From Aquarana catesbeiana (taxonomy: Eukaryota > Chordata > Amphibia > Anura > Ranidae): a stretch of DNA of 64,000 bases. The position numbers were made by a program, and so were the translations under genes. Positions 21,561 to 33,014 of the stretch are shown one piece after another (the first letter of the stretch is position 1; every line of letters begins with the position of its first letter). The stretch lies in contig NC_133332.1 of assembly GCF_042186555.1 (NCBI RefSeq), positions 211,453,102 to 211,517,101 of the forward strand, given 5' to 3'. A model generated the notes under the pieces. That model saw only the letters and a list, made by a program, of their open reading frames with translations. It had not been told where the DNA came from and ran no database searches.

Positions 21561-22740
21561 AAAGAAGTCTCTCTTTCTAGCTTTGGATCATCTCTTGGCT
21601 CAAAGAGTGATATTGGTGGTCCCCTTGGAAGAGCAAGGATTAGCGTTTTTATTCAAACCTTTTCATGGTTCCAAAACCAAATGGGGATGTAAGACCCATT
21701 TTAGGTCTCAAAGACCTAATCTGGTTTTTGAATATCTGTTCTTTTTCGCATGGAGTCAATCCGATCAATAGTCTACATCCTACAAGGGGGAGAACTTCTG
21801 GTGTCAGTCGTCATCAAGGATGCTTTTCTCCATGTGCCGATTTTCCCCGCTCACCAGAAATTTCCTACGCTTCGAGGTAGAAAATCTTCTATTTCAGTTT
21901 GTAGCTCTACCTTAGTCTAGCTACTACACCTTGAGCGTTTACAAAGGTCCTGGCTCCTCCTTTACCCAGGTTAAGGGCTCAAGGTGTAACGATACTAGCC
22001 TACTTAGAAGCAGTCCTGGAAGAAGCGTCTGTCCAAGGGAAATGGTCCAAATCAGAGATGACCTTGCCCATCAATATTCTAGCGAATCGGGCAGTACGCC
22101 TGGCCCTGGAGGCCTGGACACTCAGACTATGGAATTGTCTTATCAGGTTCCAGTCCGACAATGCCACAGCTGTGGCCTATTTCAATCACTAGGGGACACG
22201 AAAAGTCATGCAGCCCAGAGAGAGGTGAATCATATTCTATCTTGGGAGAACAATATTTCTTGCCTATCAGCAATTTTCGTTCCAGGGATATAGAATTGGC
22301 AAGCGGACTACTGGAGTCGCCAACAATTGTTCCCGGAAGAATGGTCCCTTCACCTCGACATCTTCTGTCAATATGCCAAAAATGGGGAGTTCCGCACGTG
22401 GATCTTTTTGTGTCCAGGTTCAACAATAAGATTGACAACTTTGTGTCAAGGGCAAGGGATCCGATGGCATACGAACAGATGCCTTGCTTTTTTCTTTGGG
22501 ATCAGTTTTTCACTGATCTATGCGTTCCCTCCTGTTCTGCTGCTTCCGCGCCTTCTCGCAGAATCAAGCAAGAAGGGAAGGAGGTGATTCTTGTGGCCCC
22601 AGCGTAGCCCAGGAGATCTTGGTTTGCCGAAATCGTAGAAATGGTGGTAGGGGACCCTTGGACCCTACCGCTATGGCCAGACCTTCTCTCGCAAGGTCTG
22701 GTATTCCATCCTACCTTACAAACACTAAATTTAGCTGTTT
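21560..22740 (+). pseudogene. DIRS RT/RNase H ORF with internal deletion
   Basis: N-terminal RT blocks are scattered over frames at 21580-21900. At about 21995 the frame reads GVTILAYL and then jumps to EAVLEEAS, so the expected catalytic Asp pair of the YLDD box and the following thumb are absent. RNase H-type sequence follows: NILANRAVRLALEAW and RFQSDNATAVAYFNH (Asp retained), then a stop. Downstream WGVPHVDLFVSRFNNKI and the methyltransferase-like tail up to about 22740 are in other frames. No active RT is possible. Confidence 0.8.
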
Positions 22741-23589
22741 GGCTATTGAGACCCACATTCTAAAAGATCGTGGGCTGTTAGCTTCAGTAGTTTCTACTTT
22801 GGTTAATGCTAGGAAGCCGGCCTCCGGAGTCATATACTATAAAATCTGGGAGGCATATGTCTCCTGTTGTGAATCCAGGGGTTGGTACCCCAGGGAATAT
22901 GTCATAGGTAGGATCCCTGAATTACTACAGATAGGATTAGAAATTAAGCTGGCCTTGAGTACTATCAAAGGCCAGATGTCGGCTTTATCGATGTTTTTTC
23001 AACGACCACTTGCTTCACACTCTCTGGTTCGTAACTCTTTTCAGGGGGTAACGCAGATTAATCCTCCAGTTGGGTCACCTCTGAACCCTTGGGACTTAAA
23101 TTTAGTTCTGTCGCCTTTACAGAAGCAGTCTTTTGAGCTAATACGAGATATTCCCTTGGTCCTCTTAATGAGGAAAAATAATTTAATAAGGTCACTACAT
23201 TCCTTTGATGTGGTGAGAGCGGTCAAAGTCATAAAACAGATGTTTTGTTTGTGTTGCCAGGCAGTCCTAAAAGAGGACAGGCAGCATCAAAATCTACCAT
23301 TTGTAAATGGATTTGTCAAGTGATTGTTCAAGTTTATGGTTTAAAGAGGAAAATTCCTCCTTTTCATATTAAAGCGCACTTCTCCAGGGCTGTTAGTGCT
23401 TCTTGGGTAATGCATCACAAAGCCTCCATGGCTCAGTTCTGCAAGGCCACAACTTGGTCTTCAGTCCATACATTTACCAGATTCTATCAAGTAGATGTAA
23501 AAGATCATGAGGATATTGTCAGTACTAGGATCCCTTTAGGACCCAGCACAACTCACCTGACACAGCCTTTGCCTGGGAAACAACCGTGA
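22740..23589 (+). pseudogene. DIRS tyrosine recombinase, damaged
   Basis: The N-terminal core-binding part reads ASVVSTLVNARKPASG and IKGQMSALSMFFQRPLA. The C-terminal catalytic part holds an HxxR box (KAHFSRAVSASW, about 23370) and a Tyr in TRFYQVDV (about 23490), the likely nucleophile. A frameshift near 23245 separates them. The conserved first-Arg box region appears deleted between QKQSFELI and VVRAVKVI. In DIRS the enzyme integrates a circular DNA copy. Confidence 0.8.
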
Positions 23590-23818
23590 TTGGCCAGCTC
23601 AACTTTAAATTACCTGTATCAGCATTCAATCAGTGCTTCTGTTAGAGTTTACCTTTGTGTTTGATTCACCTGATATCTGCTCAGTGTATTTCGTGTATGA
23701 CCCGGCTCGTTTGACCCTGCTTGCGTGCTTCTGATTCGGTACTGTTTGGACTCTGAAATACCTGTGTATGACCCAGCTTGCCTAGACTACACTTTGCCTG
23801 ATTCTACTGTAGTACCTT

Positions 23819-24022
23819 CATCTGCAGCAGTGAACTACAAGCACCAGCTAACATCTATCCTCATCTGCAGCGGTGAACTACAAGCACCAGCTAACATCTA
23901 TCCTCATCTGCAGCGGTGAACTACAAGCACCAGCTAACATCTATCCTCATCTGCAGCGGTGAACTACAAGATCCAGCAAACATCTACTATCATCTGCAGC
24001 GGTGAACTACAAGTCCCAGCTG
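23819..24022. repeat. 43-bp tandem repeat, nearly five copies
   Basis: The unit starts CATCTGCAGCGGTGAACTAC at 23819, 23862, 23905, 23948 and 23991. The first copies are almost identical and the last two diverge. It lies between the recombinase end and the internal complementary region of the DIRS element. Confidence 0.9.
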
Positions 24023-24240
24023 ACCTGATCTGCTTAGACCTGCTCATGGTATGTGCTCTTGTTCTTTGAACTCTTTGCATAATCAGCGCACCTGAACTGT
24101 TACCTGTTATCTGCTCCTAGCCTGACAGATATCACCTTTGGGACAGTGTACTGCAGGCTGCAGTATGAGTCCTCTAGTCTTTTGGTGCCCTACTTTGTTG
24201 TGTCTCCCTCCCTTCAGTTGGCATTGCTATGGGACATCCC

Positions 24241-24350
24241 ACATAGTAACTACTATGGCTCTATGTCCCGTGATGTACGATAAGAAAATATGATTTTTAT
24301 AACAGCTTACCTGTAAAATCCTTTTCTTTGAAGTACATCACGGGACACAG
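24241..24350. repeat. DIRS internal complementary region (circle-junction sequence)
   Basis: 24241-24285 is the complement of the element's left end (ATGGCTCTATGTCCCGTGAT against 18963-18985). 24285-24350 is the complement of the extreme right end (ATGATTTTTATAACAGCTTA and CCTTTTCTTTGAAGTACATC against 24520-24579). The segment thus reads across a junction of both termini, the known hallmark of DIRS elements, where it templates completion and circularisation of the DNA. Confidence 0.85.
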
Positions 24351-24399
24351 AGGTCCCTCCCTTCTTTGGTATACACGTGTATTGCTGTGCTACAAAACT

Positions 24400-24579
24400 G
24401 AGGTGCTCCCACCAGTGGGAGGGATTATATAGGGAGTGCACATTTTAATTAAGGGCGTGCCAGTTTCCATCACCTGAAGGTGGCCTATAACCCACATAGT
24501 AACTACTATGACCCTGTGTCCCATGATGTACTTCAAAGAAAAGGATTTTATAGGTAAGCTATTATAAAAATCCTATTTT
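24400..24579. repeat. DIRS right inverted terminal repeat
   Basis: Inverted partner of the left repeat, with CTCCCACCAGTGGGAGG and CATCACCTGAAGGTGGCC. It has an extra outer part (AAAGAAAAGGATTTTATAGG and onward) that the internal complementary region also covers. Confidence 0.85.
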
Positions 24580-24850
24580 TTCAGATGCTCAGAAAATTCT
24601 TTGCCATGAGGTGCCATGTTGAACTTCCAGTGACCAGTATAAGAGAGTGAGAGTGACAACAACAAATTTAACACACCTGCCCCCCATTCACACCTGAGAC
24701 CTTGTAGCACTAATGAGTCACATGACACCGGGGAGGGAAAATGGCTAATTGGGCCCAATTTGGACATTTTCACATAGAGGTGTACTCACTTTTGTTGCCA
24801 GCAGTTTAGACATTAATGGCTGTGTGTTGAGTTATTTTGAGTTATCGCTC

Positions 24851-27269
24851 CAAGAATTCTGGCCATTTTGTTCCCAATTATCTTCCTGCAAGGCATGGTG
24901 AGTGGTTAAGGTTCAGTTCTCAAAAGCATCCAATATTTTTCCAAGGATATTGCTTGAGAGATCTGCCCAGTGGGGTTAGTGCCCCCTTCCCAGCCGTGTA
25001 GTCTCATTATTCTTTCTGCTGCAAGAGGAGTATCTGTTTTCCTGCCGAACCTGGCTTAATGCAGAACTTCAGCCAAGCCATTAAATACAGAATTTACATC
25101 ATATACATATAAATATACAGAGAGCATTTTACATTTTTATTGTAACATATGTGGCTAACTTTAGAAGTGTGAGGACCTCAAAATCAATCAGTTTTTTTGT
25201 TTTTATTACAATAGGCTTCTATTATGCTTTCAGTTGACACTCAGATAGTGCTAAGTTGTTTTAAAAGTTTTGTCAGATGTGCCGTTTGCCTCTGCTTGAT
25301 TGTGACAGAATGACTAGGCTCTTTAAATGACAGCATATGGTGAAGCCTGCTCAGATCCTCTTTGTCATTGCGCTGATATCACAGATTTGCAGGATCAGAG
25401 AGGATTCAGTTTTCTTACAGATGGGATGAAACCATTGTGCCGGGTAAGCGGCTACGACTGACCTCTCCTCTACAAGGCACAAGCAGGCCCGTGGCCTCAA
25501 AAAATTCTGTTATCAGGGCAGAGAAGTCATCACGGCAAGTCGTAAGAGGACCTTGAAGTCGGCTGAGAAGAGGTGCTGGTTGCAGAAACCTTGCCTTCGG
25601 AGAGCAAGGCCCATCAGCTGTCAACTCAATACTGGAACGAACAGCTCTAGGAAAGCCGTGGCGAGAGCAGCATATTGATTGTGACAGTTGAGGTGGAGAT
25701 TGCCACCAAGAAACAACACGCATTTGTAATGGGGAAGGGGGGGGATCTGGAAGACTTTAATGTGAGGACCAGACGGCTAGAGAAAGAAAGTCAGTCATAG
25801 CAGGAAACAGCAGATTTCAGAGGTGGAAGTAAGGCAAACAATCTCAGCACTGTGACTTATATGTTCCTTGCCCTCTAGAATACCAGGGTTGTGATGCTTG
25901 GCATTCTTACCAGCAAATGATATTCATATCAAAAGCAAAATTGGGTAGAGGCTTCTCCTCATTCCCTCGCAGCCACATTGGAGAATGCTCATGTGCAACT
26001 GAACTGTGAAGGGCTGGATTAGGAATCCTAAGAAACAGAAGATCTCCAAATGTTTGGGTTTGGAGCTAAGGACACAGCCAGCATTATGCCAGAATCACCA
26101 ATGGATGATAATAGGACCAGTCTAAGTCTTGGGGAGAAAGCCGTGTGTCGAATTGTTTACTGTGGGCCCCGTCCCAGAGTTCTCCTGCTGCCCGTGGCTC
26201 TTGAGCTGTGGCTCTATGTGCAGAAGACGCGAAGTATGCACAAGAAGAGGTGAGTAGGCCATGCAAGGACTGCTGTAAGCTGCTGACTTATTTAGTTAAA
26301 CTGGTTTAAATATAACCTGTCAGGGTGGGTGGAAATAAGGAAAGGTGTCATTGTCAACTAGTTTTTTTTTTTTTTATTTCCAAGATGTATTCTTTGAGAC
26401 TGCCATCAAGACCCCATCTTTACTGCTCAATGAGTTATTGAACCAACACAAGTGTGTGCAGCTGGTTCATTCAGAACACCTGGTCTACACTTGTTCCTGG
26501 TCGGCAGCCCACTAAATAGGTAAAGATGAGGATGACCACTCTTATAAATAGTTCGGCAAAGATGAGGATGACTACCCTTAAGCCTACATCTTTGAAAAAC
26601 AACTAACAGTAACTTTCATATTACCTATATATACAGGGCTCTGGGCCACTGCTTCGCATTCAGGCATTGTTATGTTAGGTCAGACAATGGTTAAAAATTG
26701 CTTTGCTTCTGGGTAATGTGGTGGGGACACCAATGGCTAAGCCACTTGAACAGGCTGGTGTTTCTCAGCCTTGTTCACTGTAGGCTCATTGCTGTCTTAC
26801 ATCCAGAAAGAGAAAGGATGTTGCATAACACAGTAATGTGACCTGACGCACATTAGCGCTACCTGGAATCTGGTAGTAAGAGATTACATAAAATTCAGAT
26901 TTAGAGCAGTGTCAGCTGGCTTTTGTTTTTTTCAAATGGGATTTGCATTCCCATACAAGCTTATGGGAATGCAAAACCTGCTTCAAGCAGGTCGAATGCA
27001 GGCAAAAGGAGGTCAACTGCACAGGTCATCGAATTCTGAATGACCTCAGAAGCATTTCAAACTGATGTCAAGCTATAGCCATTGAATCAAGTCCAAAGGC
27101 CATTGACATAGGCCCTAAAGGTAAAATTAGTGGCCTTTTTTACTTTAGCACAGTATCAGTGTCTTCTGCATAGCATTAGACGTTCTCAGACTGTTCTTAC
27201 TAGATAAAAAAAAAATTTAAGTTGGCAGCTGTGAATATTTTGGATACTAACTGTAAATACATACACTAC
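24851..27269. other. Low-repeat region; possible gene-regulatory or exon-bearing DNA
   Basis: No transposon terminus is recognised over about 2.4 kb, a rare gap in this window. It has a pyrimidine-rich tract ending TTGCCCTCTAG at about 25878, the candidate exon at 26050-26249, and a hairpin with TTTGCATTCCCATA at 26942 and its complement at 26962. A 102-codon minus-strand frame (25415-25723) has no recognisable features. Confidence 0.4.
26050..26249 (+). CDS. Candidate upstream exon of gpsm1 (weak)
   Basis: An open frame from ATG 26050 runs 66 codons and meets AGAAGAG then GTGAGT, a strong donor at 26250. The exon would end with the first two bases of an AGG codon. The first recognised gpsm1 exon (56365) begins with the base that completes such a codon, just before Met-Glu-Ala-Ser, so the join is in frame. 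An acceptor-like TTGCCCTCTAG lies at about 25878. The peptide (for example MPESPMDDNRTSL, SMHKKR) matches no GPSM1 N-terminus that I know, and the 30-kb intron is long. Chance is a real alternative. Confidence 0.27.
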
Positions 27270-27839
27270 CAAGGCTTCTTTCAGGGCCGGTTCATACTGG
27301 TGCGATGCCAGACATCGCATGTGATTCGCACAGCATTGCTGTGCAGATCACATGTGATGTCTGTGCGATGCAAATTCAGCCATACTAACTGTATGGCTGA
27401 ATTTGCATCGCATTTGGACCAAACACGTGCAGGACCTTTTTTTTTTCGTCCACACCAGCATTGGATCGAATGGGTGTTCACAATTATGCAATCCGATTCC
27501 TTTCCGAATTCACAGTTCACACTGCGATCTGTGAACCAATCTGGGGGTGCCATTAACTTTGTATTGACATACGCAGAGGGCAGTGTGAACTGCCGGCGAT
27601 TCAGGTACAATGTGGGAACCCGCACTGGATTTGCAGGGTTTCCCTTATCACACCTATGTGAACTGAGCCATACACGACCGTTCCGACTGTCAGTTTTTCA
27701 GGTCGACCTGATCGAATGGTCCATTCACGCCTATAGTAAACAGACTTGTGTTTACACTCGATCCGTTAAAAACCAATAGAGAGTGATCCGTTCTGCAGTG
27801 GATTGGATCGTAGTCTGCCTCGTGTGAAAGGGGCCTTAG
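27270..27839. mobile_element. Composite of two Harbinger-like foldback MITEs
   Basis: The outer tips AAGGCTTCTTTCA (27271) and GTGTGAAAGGGGCCTT (ending 27838) pair. An inner pair GGGCCGGTTCATACTGG (27285) and CACCTATGTGAACTGAGCC (ending 27669) suggests one element inside another. GATGCAAATTCAGCCATAC and its complement form a hairpin at about 27366-27411. A 185-codon frame here is palindromic DNA, not a gene. Confidence 0.6.
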
Positions 27840-28033
27840 GGTGGTTTTAGCATTATACAGTATTATCACATTGATTTTGAACTAATTAGACTTTGTGAAA
27901 TTATGCCACTTTATCTAAGTACTGATATGCAAACATTTTAATATAAAAATGTGTAATAATAGCTCTAAAATCTGACACATCTTGCTTATCTTACGCTTCT
28001 GTGTTGTCCACAACCACTAATCAGATTCAAACA

Positions 28034-28606
28034 TTAAAGCGGTATTAAACCTAAAGCAAACCTTTATTATATTGCAACTTACCAATTCTTAGATGTGATG
28101 GCTGCATTAGTTTTATTTTTTAGGCATTATTTTCTTTATTTTCTCCTGGTATATGGCCAGTAAGTCTATTGTTTTTTTTTTTTTACAGAACAAGATGTCC
28201 TGCAGATGTAGCAGTTTTAGGTTTGAGACAAAACATTTACCAATGACATGGGTCTTACAATGATCAGATTTTATTTGTTTAAAACTTTTATCCCCCCCAA
28301 AAAACAGTTTGTTGTAAAGGTGTGAGCTGGAGTTTGGCTTCAATTTGTTAGTGTATCTAAACCTGCTAGTACATCTAACACCCCCCTCCCCCAAGAGTAA
28401 CAATACTTTTAGCCAAAAGTTTACCATGTGCTCCTTCATCCAGAGTAGGGGCACTCTAATACAGGAGGTGTGTTACTGGCTAGATCACCATGTGAAAACA
28501 GAGGGTTAAAAGACTAAAAAAAATAAAAAATTTGCAGCCACCACATCTAATAATTGGTAAGCTACAATATATTACATTTTTGGTTTTGGGTCTAATACTA
28601 CTTTAA
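28034..28606. mobile_element. TTAA MITE, uninterrupted relative of 15987-17012
   Basis: Tips TTAAAGCGGTATTAAACC and GGTCTAATACTACTTTAA, inverted. The interior shares GTGAGCTGGAGTTTGGCTTC with the complement of the other copy. The left and right sub-termini (CTTACCAATTCTTAGATG and its complement) extend the fold. Confidence 0.85.
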
Positions 28607-28814
28607 GATTCCAGTTATCCGATGGAAGAAGGTCAGTCTCTAATGAGGCTGAGTGGAGTTTTAAATTCAAATCCTTTTTTTTTCTTTTTTTTGTTTATTC
28701 AACTAATTGCTGCTCAAATGTTTTACTTTTTGACTATTCAATAAATAAATTATTGCTGTTTTTATACTGTTGTTAGGATGTATGTAAACTAAATTATTAA
28801 AATCTCTTGTATGC

Positions 28815-29046
28815 TTTATGAAGCTACATGAAGTTTGCATGTTTTCCCTGTGCTTGCACAGGTTTCCTCCAAGTACCCCGATGTCCTCCCACACTCCAGA
28901 GACTTGCTGGTAGGTTACTTGGCTCCTGCCTAAATTGGCCATAGTGTATATCCCTAGATTGTAAGTACCTTGAGGGCAGGGACTGATGTGATATACAGTA
29001 TGTAAACTGTTGCTGTACTGGTGCTGTATGAGTTATAAATAAGCTT
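28815..29046 (+). repeat. SINE-like relic
   Basis: Blocks GAAGTTTGCATGTTTTCCCT, GGTTTCCTCCAAGTACCCCG and TTGAGGGCAGGGACTGATG recall the core and tail of widespread vertebrate tRNA-derived SINEs. The tRNA-like head is not visible, and no target duplication was found. Confidence 0.45.
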
Positions 29047-29090
29047 TACATTTTAACGTAGCTGTAAGTTCCATTGCCAGTTTACTATCA

Positions 29091-29412
29091 TTAGGCCCCA
29101 TTCACACTTGTAAATTGGGTCGTTTGTAATTGTATGGGGGAGCCCCAGCTAGGGTTCTCTGCAATTAGCCGTGGGCAGGAAGGAAACAGTGGGAGGATGA
29201 TCGCTCCTGCAGCTACTCATGGCTGCTTGCATGTAATCGCTCATGCAGTGAATACCCGTGAATGATCGGCCTCGGATGCAGACTGTGGGAGCTGTCCTAT
29301 TCCCATTGTTTTCAGTGGGGCTTCCCACCCTCAACTAATCGCAAGGAACCCCCACTGAGTCTCTTGCATCTAATCACAAATGTCCCCATTTGTAAGCATG
29401 AATGGGGGCTTA
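29091..29412. mobile_element. Harbinger-like foldback MITE
   Basis: The tips GGCCCCATTCACACTTG and CATGAATGGGGGC are inverted and flanked by TTA at both ends (29091-29093, 29410-29412). Non-coding. Confidence 0.65.
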
Positions 29413-30377
29413 TAGATGCTACGGGTAACCTTTTAAAGCCTTGCGTTGCCAAAGCCCCTTGCTAAATCCTGTACAGAGATTTGTGTGCACAACAGTAAGC
29501 CTGTGAACAGATACCCATGATGCCCTTTGAGCTTTTCCTGCTCTTATTCTATAGGAGCTGTGCTGTAAGAAACAGTATAGGGAATGAGTATAGATGCATA
29601 CTTTTTGAGGGTGTATGTTACTACATTCACTGCCCTAACATTGCAAAGCAAGGGAGTAAAAGCATGAATTGGTTGAATTTCATATTAATGGTACCTCATT
29701 TACAAAAAATGTCGTGCTGAAGAATCTTCTTTTGTACATATGCTAAGGTTTAGTGTCTCTGGTACATATGATATAGGAATAACACAGGCTTGTAAGAGGT
29801 AGTTCTGTTTGGTTCTGGAAAACAGCACTGCTGGTACTCAGTCGTGGTACACATTTCCCCTCTGAATACAAGTGGATTCAGAGGTTGCCTGCAGGTTTCC
29901 AGGAGAGGTGATACAAGGACAAGTGACATCCACCCAGCAATTCCATATAACCTGAAAGCCTCTCCCATATACTGGTATCTTACAAAAGGGATCACATTTC
30001 AAATGCACTCTTTTATTTTGTTTTTTGTTTTTCTTGGCAGCAACTAGTTCTATGTAGCTGTCAATTGAAACGCAGCTGAAATGCATGGCACACGCAGTTA
30101 ATGTATTTCAGCTGTATCTGTAATGCTTTTTCCAACATTTTTCCCAAGGGATAAAAATTACTAATACTTCATCTTTTAAAATGCAGCCTTCATGTTTCCT
30201 ATTCCATCAAAATACTTGTGTTTAGCACTAAGCAGAGTTTACACAAAAGGCATAAGGGTAGTATCCGTTTGTAAGCAGGTGCTTACAGGAGTAAAAGTTA
30301 AATATTTTTGTATTGCTGTGTATAATGTAAAGTTTCTGTTGCTTATCATTATAATGTGAACCATGATAAAGTTCTAT
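29413..30377. other. Unassigned non-coding stretch
   Basis: Several short overlapping frames, none convincing. No repeat terminus or RNA gene recognised. Confidence 0.3.
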
Positions 30378-30550
30378 TTTACTGTGCTTTTTAATGGGCT
30401 GTGTAGTTATGCAGGAAGTTACAGGCTGCCCGGGATGGGAAGGGGTTAACTGTGTCTAGACTTTTCCTGTGGTTTCTGAGTTCTGCCCCCTGCTGTGAGC
30501 CACATAAATATCAGGGGAGGGCTCAGCGCAAGCTCTCTTTCACATGGGAT
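30378..30550 (+). repeat. Dispersed repeat, copy 1
   Basis: It matches 50505-50632, sharing CTGTGTAGTTATGCAG and CCCTGCTGTGAGCCACATAA followed by CATCAGGGGAGGGCTCAG-like sequence. It probably continues after the nested element, from 33351. The class is unknown. Confidence 0.6.
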
Positions 30551-30694
30551 TTAGGCTCCATGCACACTGGGAGCTAAAATTTAAAAAATGCTGGAAAAAC
30601 GCTGTATAAAAAAAAACACTCAATTTGAGCGCCTTCTCCCGTATATGTGCTGGCGTTAAGCTGGTTTTTAGGGAGCGGCCGGCAAGCCACGTTC

Positions 30695-31121
30695 TTAAAG
30701 TTGTTGTGTAAACTGTTTTGTTTACTTTTATTTATAGGTAAGCCTAGAATAAGGCTTACCTATAGGTAGTAGAAATATCTCCTAATCGTGCTCTGTTTAG
30801 GAGATATTTCACTTGTAGTGCGCCGATGTCATCATCGACGTATGTTCTGTGAAGAAAAGGACCTCCGTGCCGTTTCTTCCCAAGCGTGTGCCGTGAATGA
30901 CGGTTCCCGCGCCTCTGGCCAGTCACAGAGCCAGGGTACGCGGCCCCAGAAGGAAGAGGGGCGAAGATCGAAGCGGCCTGCACAGGGGAGAGTGCGGGTT
31001 TTGTTTGCAGGTAAGTGTCACATAATGGGCTAGTATGCATTGCATACTAGCCCATAATGCTTTTAATTTGCAGGGAGCAAAAGAGGAAGTAAAACTCATC
31101 AGGGTTCTACTTCCTCTTTAA
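30695..31121. mobile_element. TTAA MITE with internal hairpins, second copy
   Basis: TTAA at both edges; inverted orientation relative to 16523-16972. Shared hairpins: GGGCTAGTATGC at 31027 with its complement, and AAATATCTCCTAA at 30772 with its complement. Also shared is AGGTAAGCCT at 30737 with its complement AGGCTTACCT. Confidence 0.85.
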
Positions 31122-31199
31122 CAATCGTTGACTTATCAGCTGTCAGCAGAGTTCCACTGCGGGCAGCTGAATATAAACAAAAGAATTGCCAGCGATGAA

Positions 31200-32011
31200 A
31201 ATTTGAGAATAACATTTTTATTTTTGATAAAATGCCAAAATTAAAAAAAAAAAAAAAAAAGTTGTGGGGTCCCTCCTCCTATCCATAACAGACCCTTAGG
31301 TCTAGTATGGATTTTGAGGGGGATTACATGCCAAAATAAAAAAATGGCATGGCCCCCCCCCCCCGAAATCCATACCAGAACCTTATCCAAACATCGAGCA
31401 TGCAGCCTGGCAGGCCAGGAAAGGAGAGAACGAGTGAGTTCCCCCACCCTTCTGAACCATACCAGGCCACTTGCCCTCAACATAGGGGCATGTGGCACCT
31501 TGTCTCCATATTGATGAGAACAAGGGCCTCTTCCACACAACCCTGGGTGGTGGTTAAGGGGGTCAGTGGGCGGGGGGCTTATCGGAATGTGGAAGCCCAC
31601 AGATCCCACCCCCCCATGTGAATAGGCAGGGTTACATTCACCAAAAAGGTGTTAAAAGCGAGACTTTTTTTTTCCCAGGGTCGACAGCTGGCGTACATCA
31701 TGTTTGACATCTACTTCAGGAGGCATTTATTTATTTTTTTGTTTTGTTAATAAAAGACTTATCAAAACGGTGTCTGTTTCTACTCACTTACCCCATACTC
31801 ATTCACATGGGGGGGCAGGATCTGGTTGCCCTTTTTCTAAAGGGGGCTTCAGATTCCAATAAGCCTTGCGCCCACACACACCAACAATCAACGCCCAGGG
31901 TTGTGGGGAAGAGACCACCCATCAACATGGGGACCACCCATGTTTTTGTTTTTTTTTCTCAGGTTTTCATTGCCGACAATTATTTTGTTTAAATTCAGCT
32001 GTCAGCGGTTA
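31200..32011. repeat. Repeat block related to 3116-3540
   Basis: It shares GGCATGG-type sequence, AAATCCATACCAGA, the CCTGAACCATACCAGGCC theme and AGCCCCC/GGGGGCTT motifs with the first Harbinger-like element. Here the block is rearranged, with parts inverted around 31640-31930. No complete ends found. Confidence 0.5.
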
Positions 32012-33014
32012 TTAACCACTTCCCGACCGGCGCACGCCCATGTACGTCGGCAGAATGGCACGGCTGGGCAAATGAACTTACAGGTACATCCATTTGAATT
32101 CCCCGCCATGCCATTGCGTGCACGCCGGCCGGGAGCTCTGTGAGTCGGGTCGCGGGTCCTGTGGACTCTATCGCCGCGGGGATATCCGCGATTGCCTCAC
32201 GGAGAGGATGAACGGGGAGATGCTGATGTAAACAGCATCTCCCCGTTCTGCCTAGTGACAAGTGTCACTGATCACAGCTCCCTGTCATCGGGAACAGTGA
32301 TCAGCGTAGTGACACTGCTAGCCCCTCCCCCCTACAGTTAGAATCACTCCCCTAGGACACACTTAACCCCTCCCTGCCCCCTAGTGGTTAACTCCTTCAC
32401 TGCCAGTGTCATTTAAACAGTAATCAGTGCATTTTTAATCGCACTGATCGCTGTATAAATGACAATGGTCCCAAAAAATGTGTCAGAAATGTCCGACATG
32501 TCCGCCATAATGTCGCAGTCACAATAAAAATCGCTGATCACCGCAAATACTAGTAAAAAAAAAAAATATTAATAAAAATGCCATATAACTATCCCCTATT
32601 TTGTAAACGCTATAACTTTTGCGCAAACCAATCAATAAACGCTTATTGCGATTTTTTATTTATTTTTTTTTTTTACCAAAAATATGTAGAAGAATACGAT
32701 CGGCCTAAACTGAGGAAAAAAAATGTTTTTTTATATATTTTTGGGGGATATTTATTATAGCAACATGTAAAAAATAATGCTTATTTTTCAAAATTGTCGC
32801 TCTTATTTTGTTTATAGCGCAAAAAATACAAATCGCAGGGGTGATCAAATACCACCAAAAGAAAGCTCTATTTGTGGGAAAAAAAGGACGTCAATTTTGT
32901 TTGAGAGCCATGTCGCATGACCGTGAAATTGTCAGTTAAAGCGACGCAGTGCCGAATCGCAAAAAGTGCTTTGGTCAGGAAGGGGGTAAAATCTTCCGGG
33001 GCTGAAGCGGTTAA
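32012..33014 (-). mobile_element. 1.0-kb piggyBac-type MITE, copy 1
   Basis: TTAA at 32012-32015 and 33011-33014. Left tip TTAACCACTTCCCGACCGGC; right tip GCTGAAGCGGTTAA. It is inverted relative to 36211-37191 and colinear with it. Sequence near its right end (TGATCAAATACCACCAAAAG, TTTATAGCGC) is shared with the left end of the coding piggyBac element at 42676. Confidence 0.9.

Larger units (their letters stand above)
18955..24579 (+). mobile_element. DIRS-like tyrosine-recombinase retrotransposon, copy 1
   Basis: The element sits inside Tc1 A2 with no target duplication, as is usual for DIRS. It starts TTATCGTACATCACGGGACA, a 5' end shared with 59801. Left and right ends are inverted repeats over about 150 bp. 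An internal complementary region precedes the right repeat. The order gag-like, RT/RNase H, tyrosine recombinase is on the plus strand. All coding parts are damaged. Confidence 0.9.
17641..24850 (-). mobile_element. Tc1-like element A2, truncated and split
   Basis: This is a second member of family A on the minus strand. Pieces: 17641-17659, 18278-18954 and 24580-24850. They rejoin across a hAT MITE complex and a DIRS element when aligned with 165-2376. Both outer tips are missing: the left breaks near 17641 and the right inside the inverted repeat at 24850. Confidence 0.85.

Noticed and set aside
25415..25443. Tiny exon between TTTTCTTACAG and GTAAGCGG near 25.42 kb
   Set aside because: The splice-like signals are good, but the 20-odd bases contain ATG followed by a stop, and nothing links it to the gpsm1 frame.
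27222..27779. 185-codon plus-strand frame
   Set aside because: It lies across two foldback MITEs with inverted repeats, and the complementary strand is also open. No protein features.
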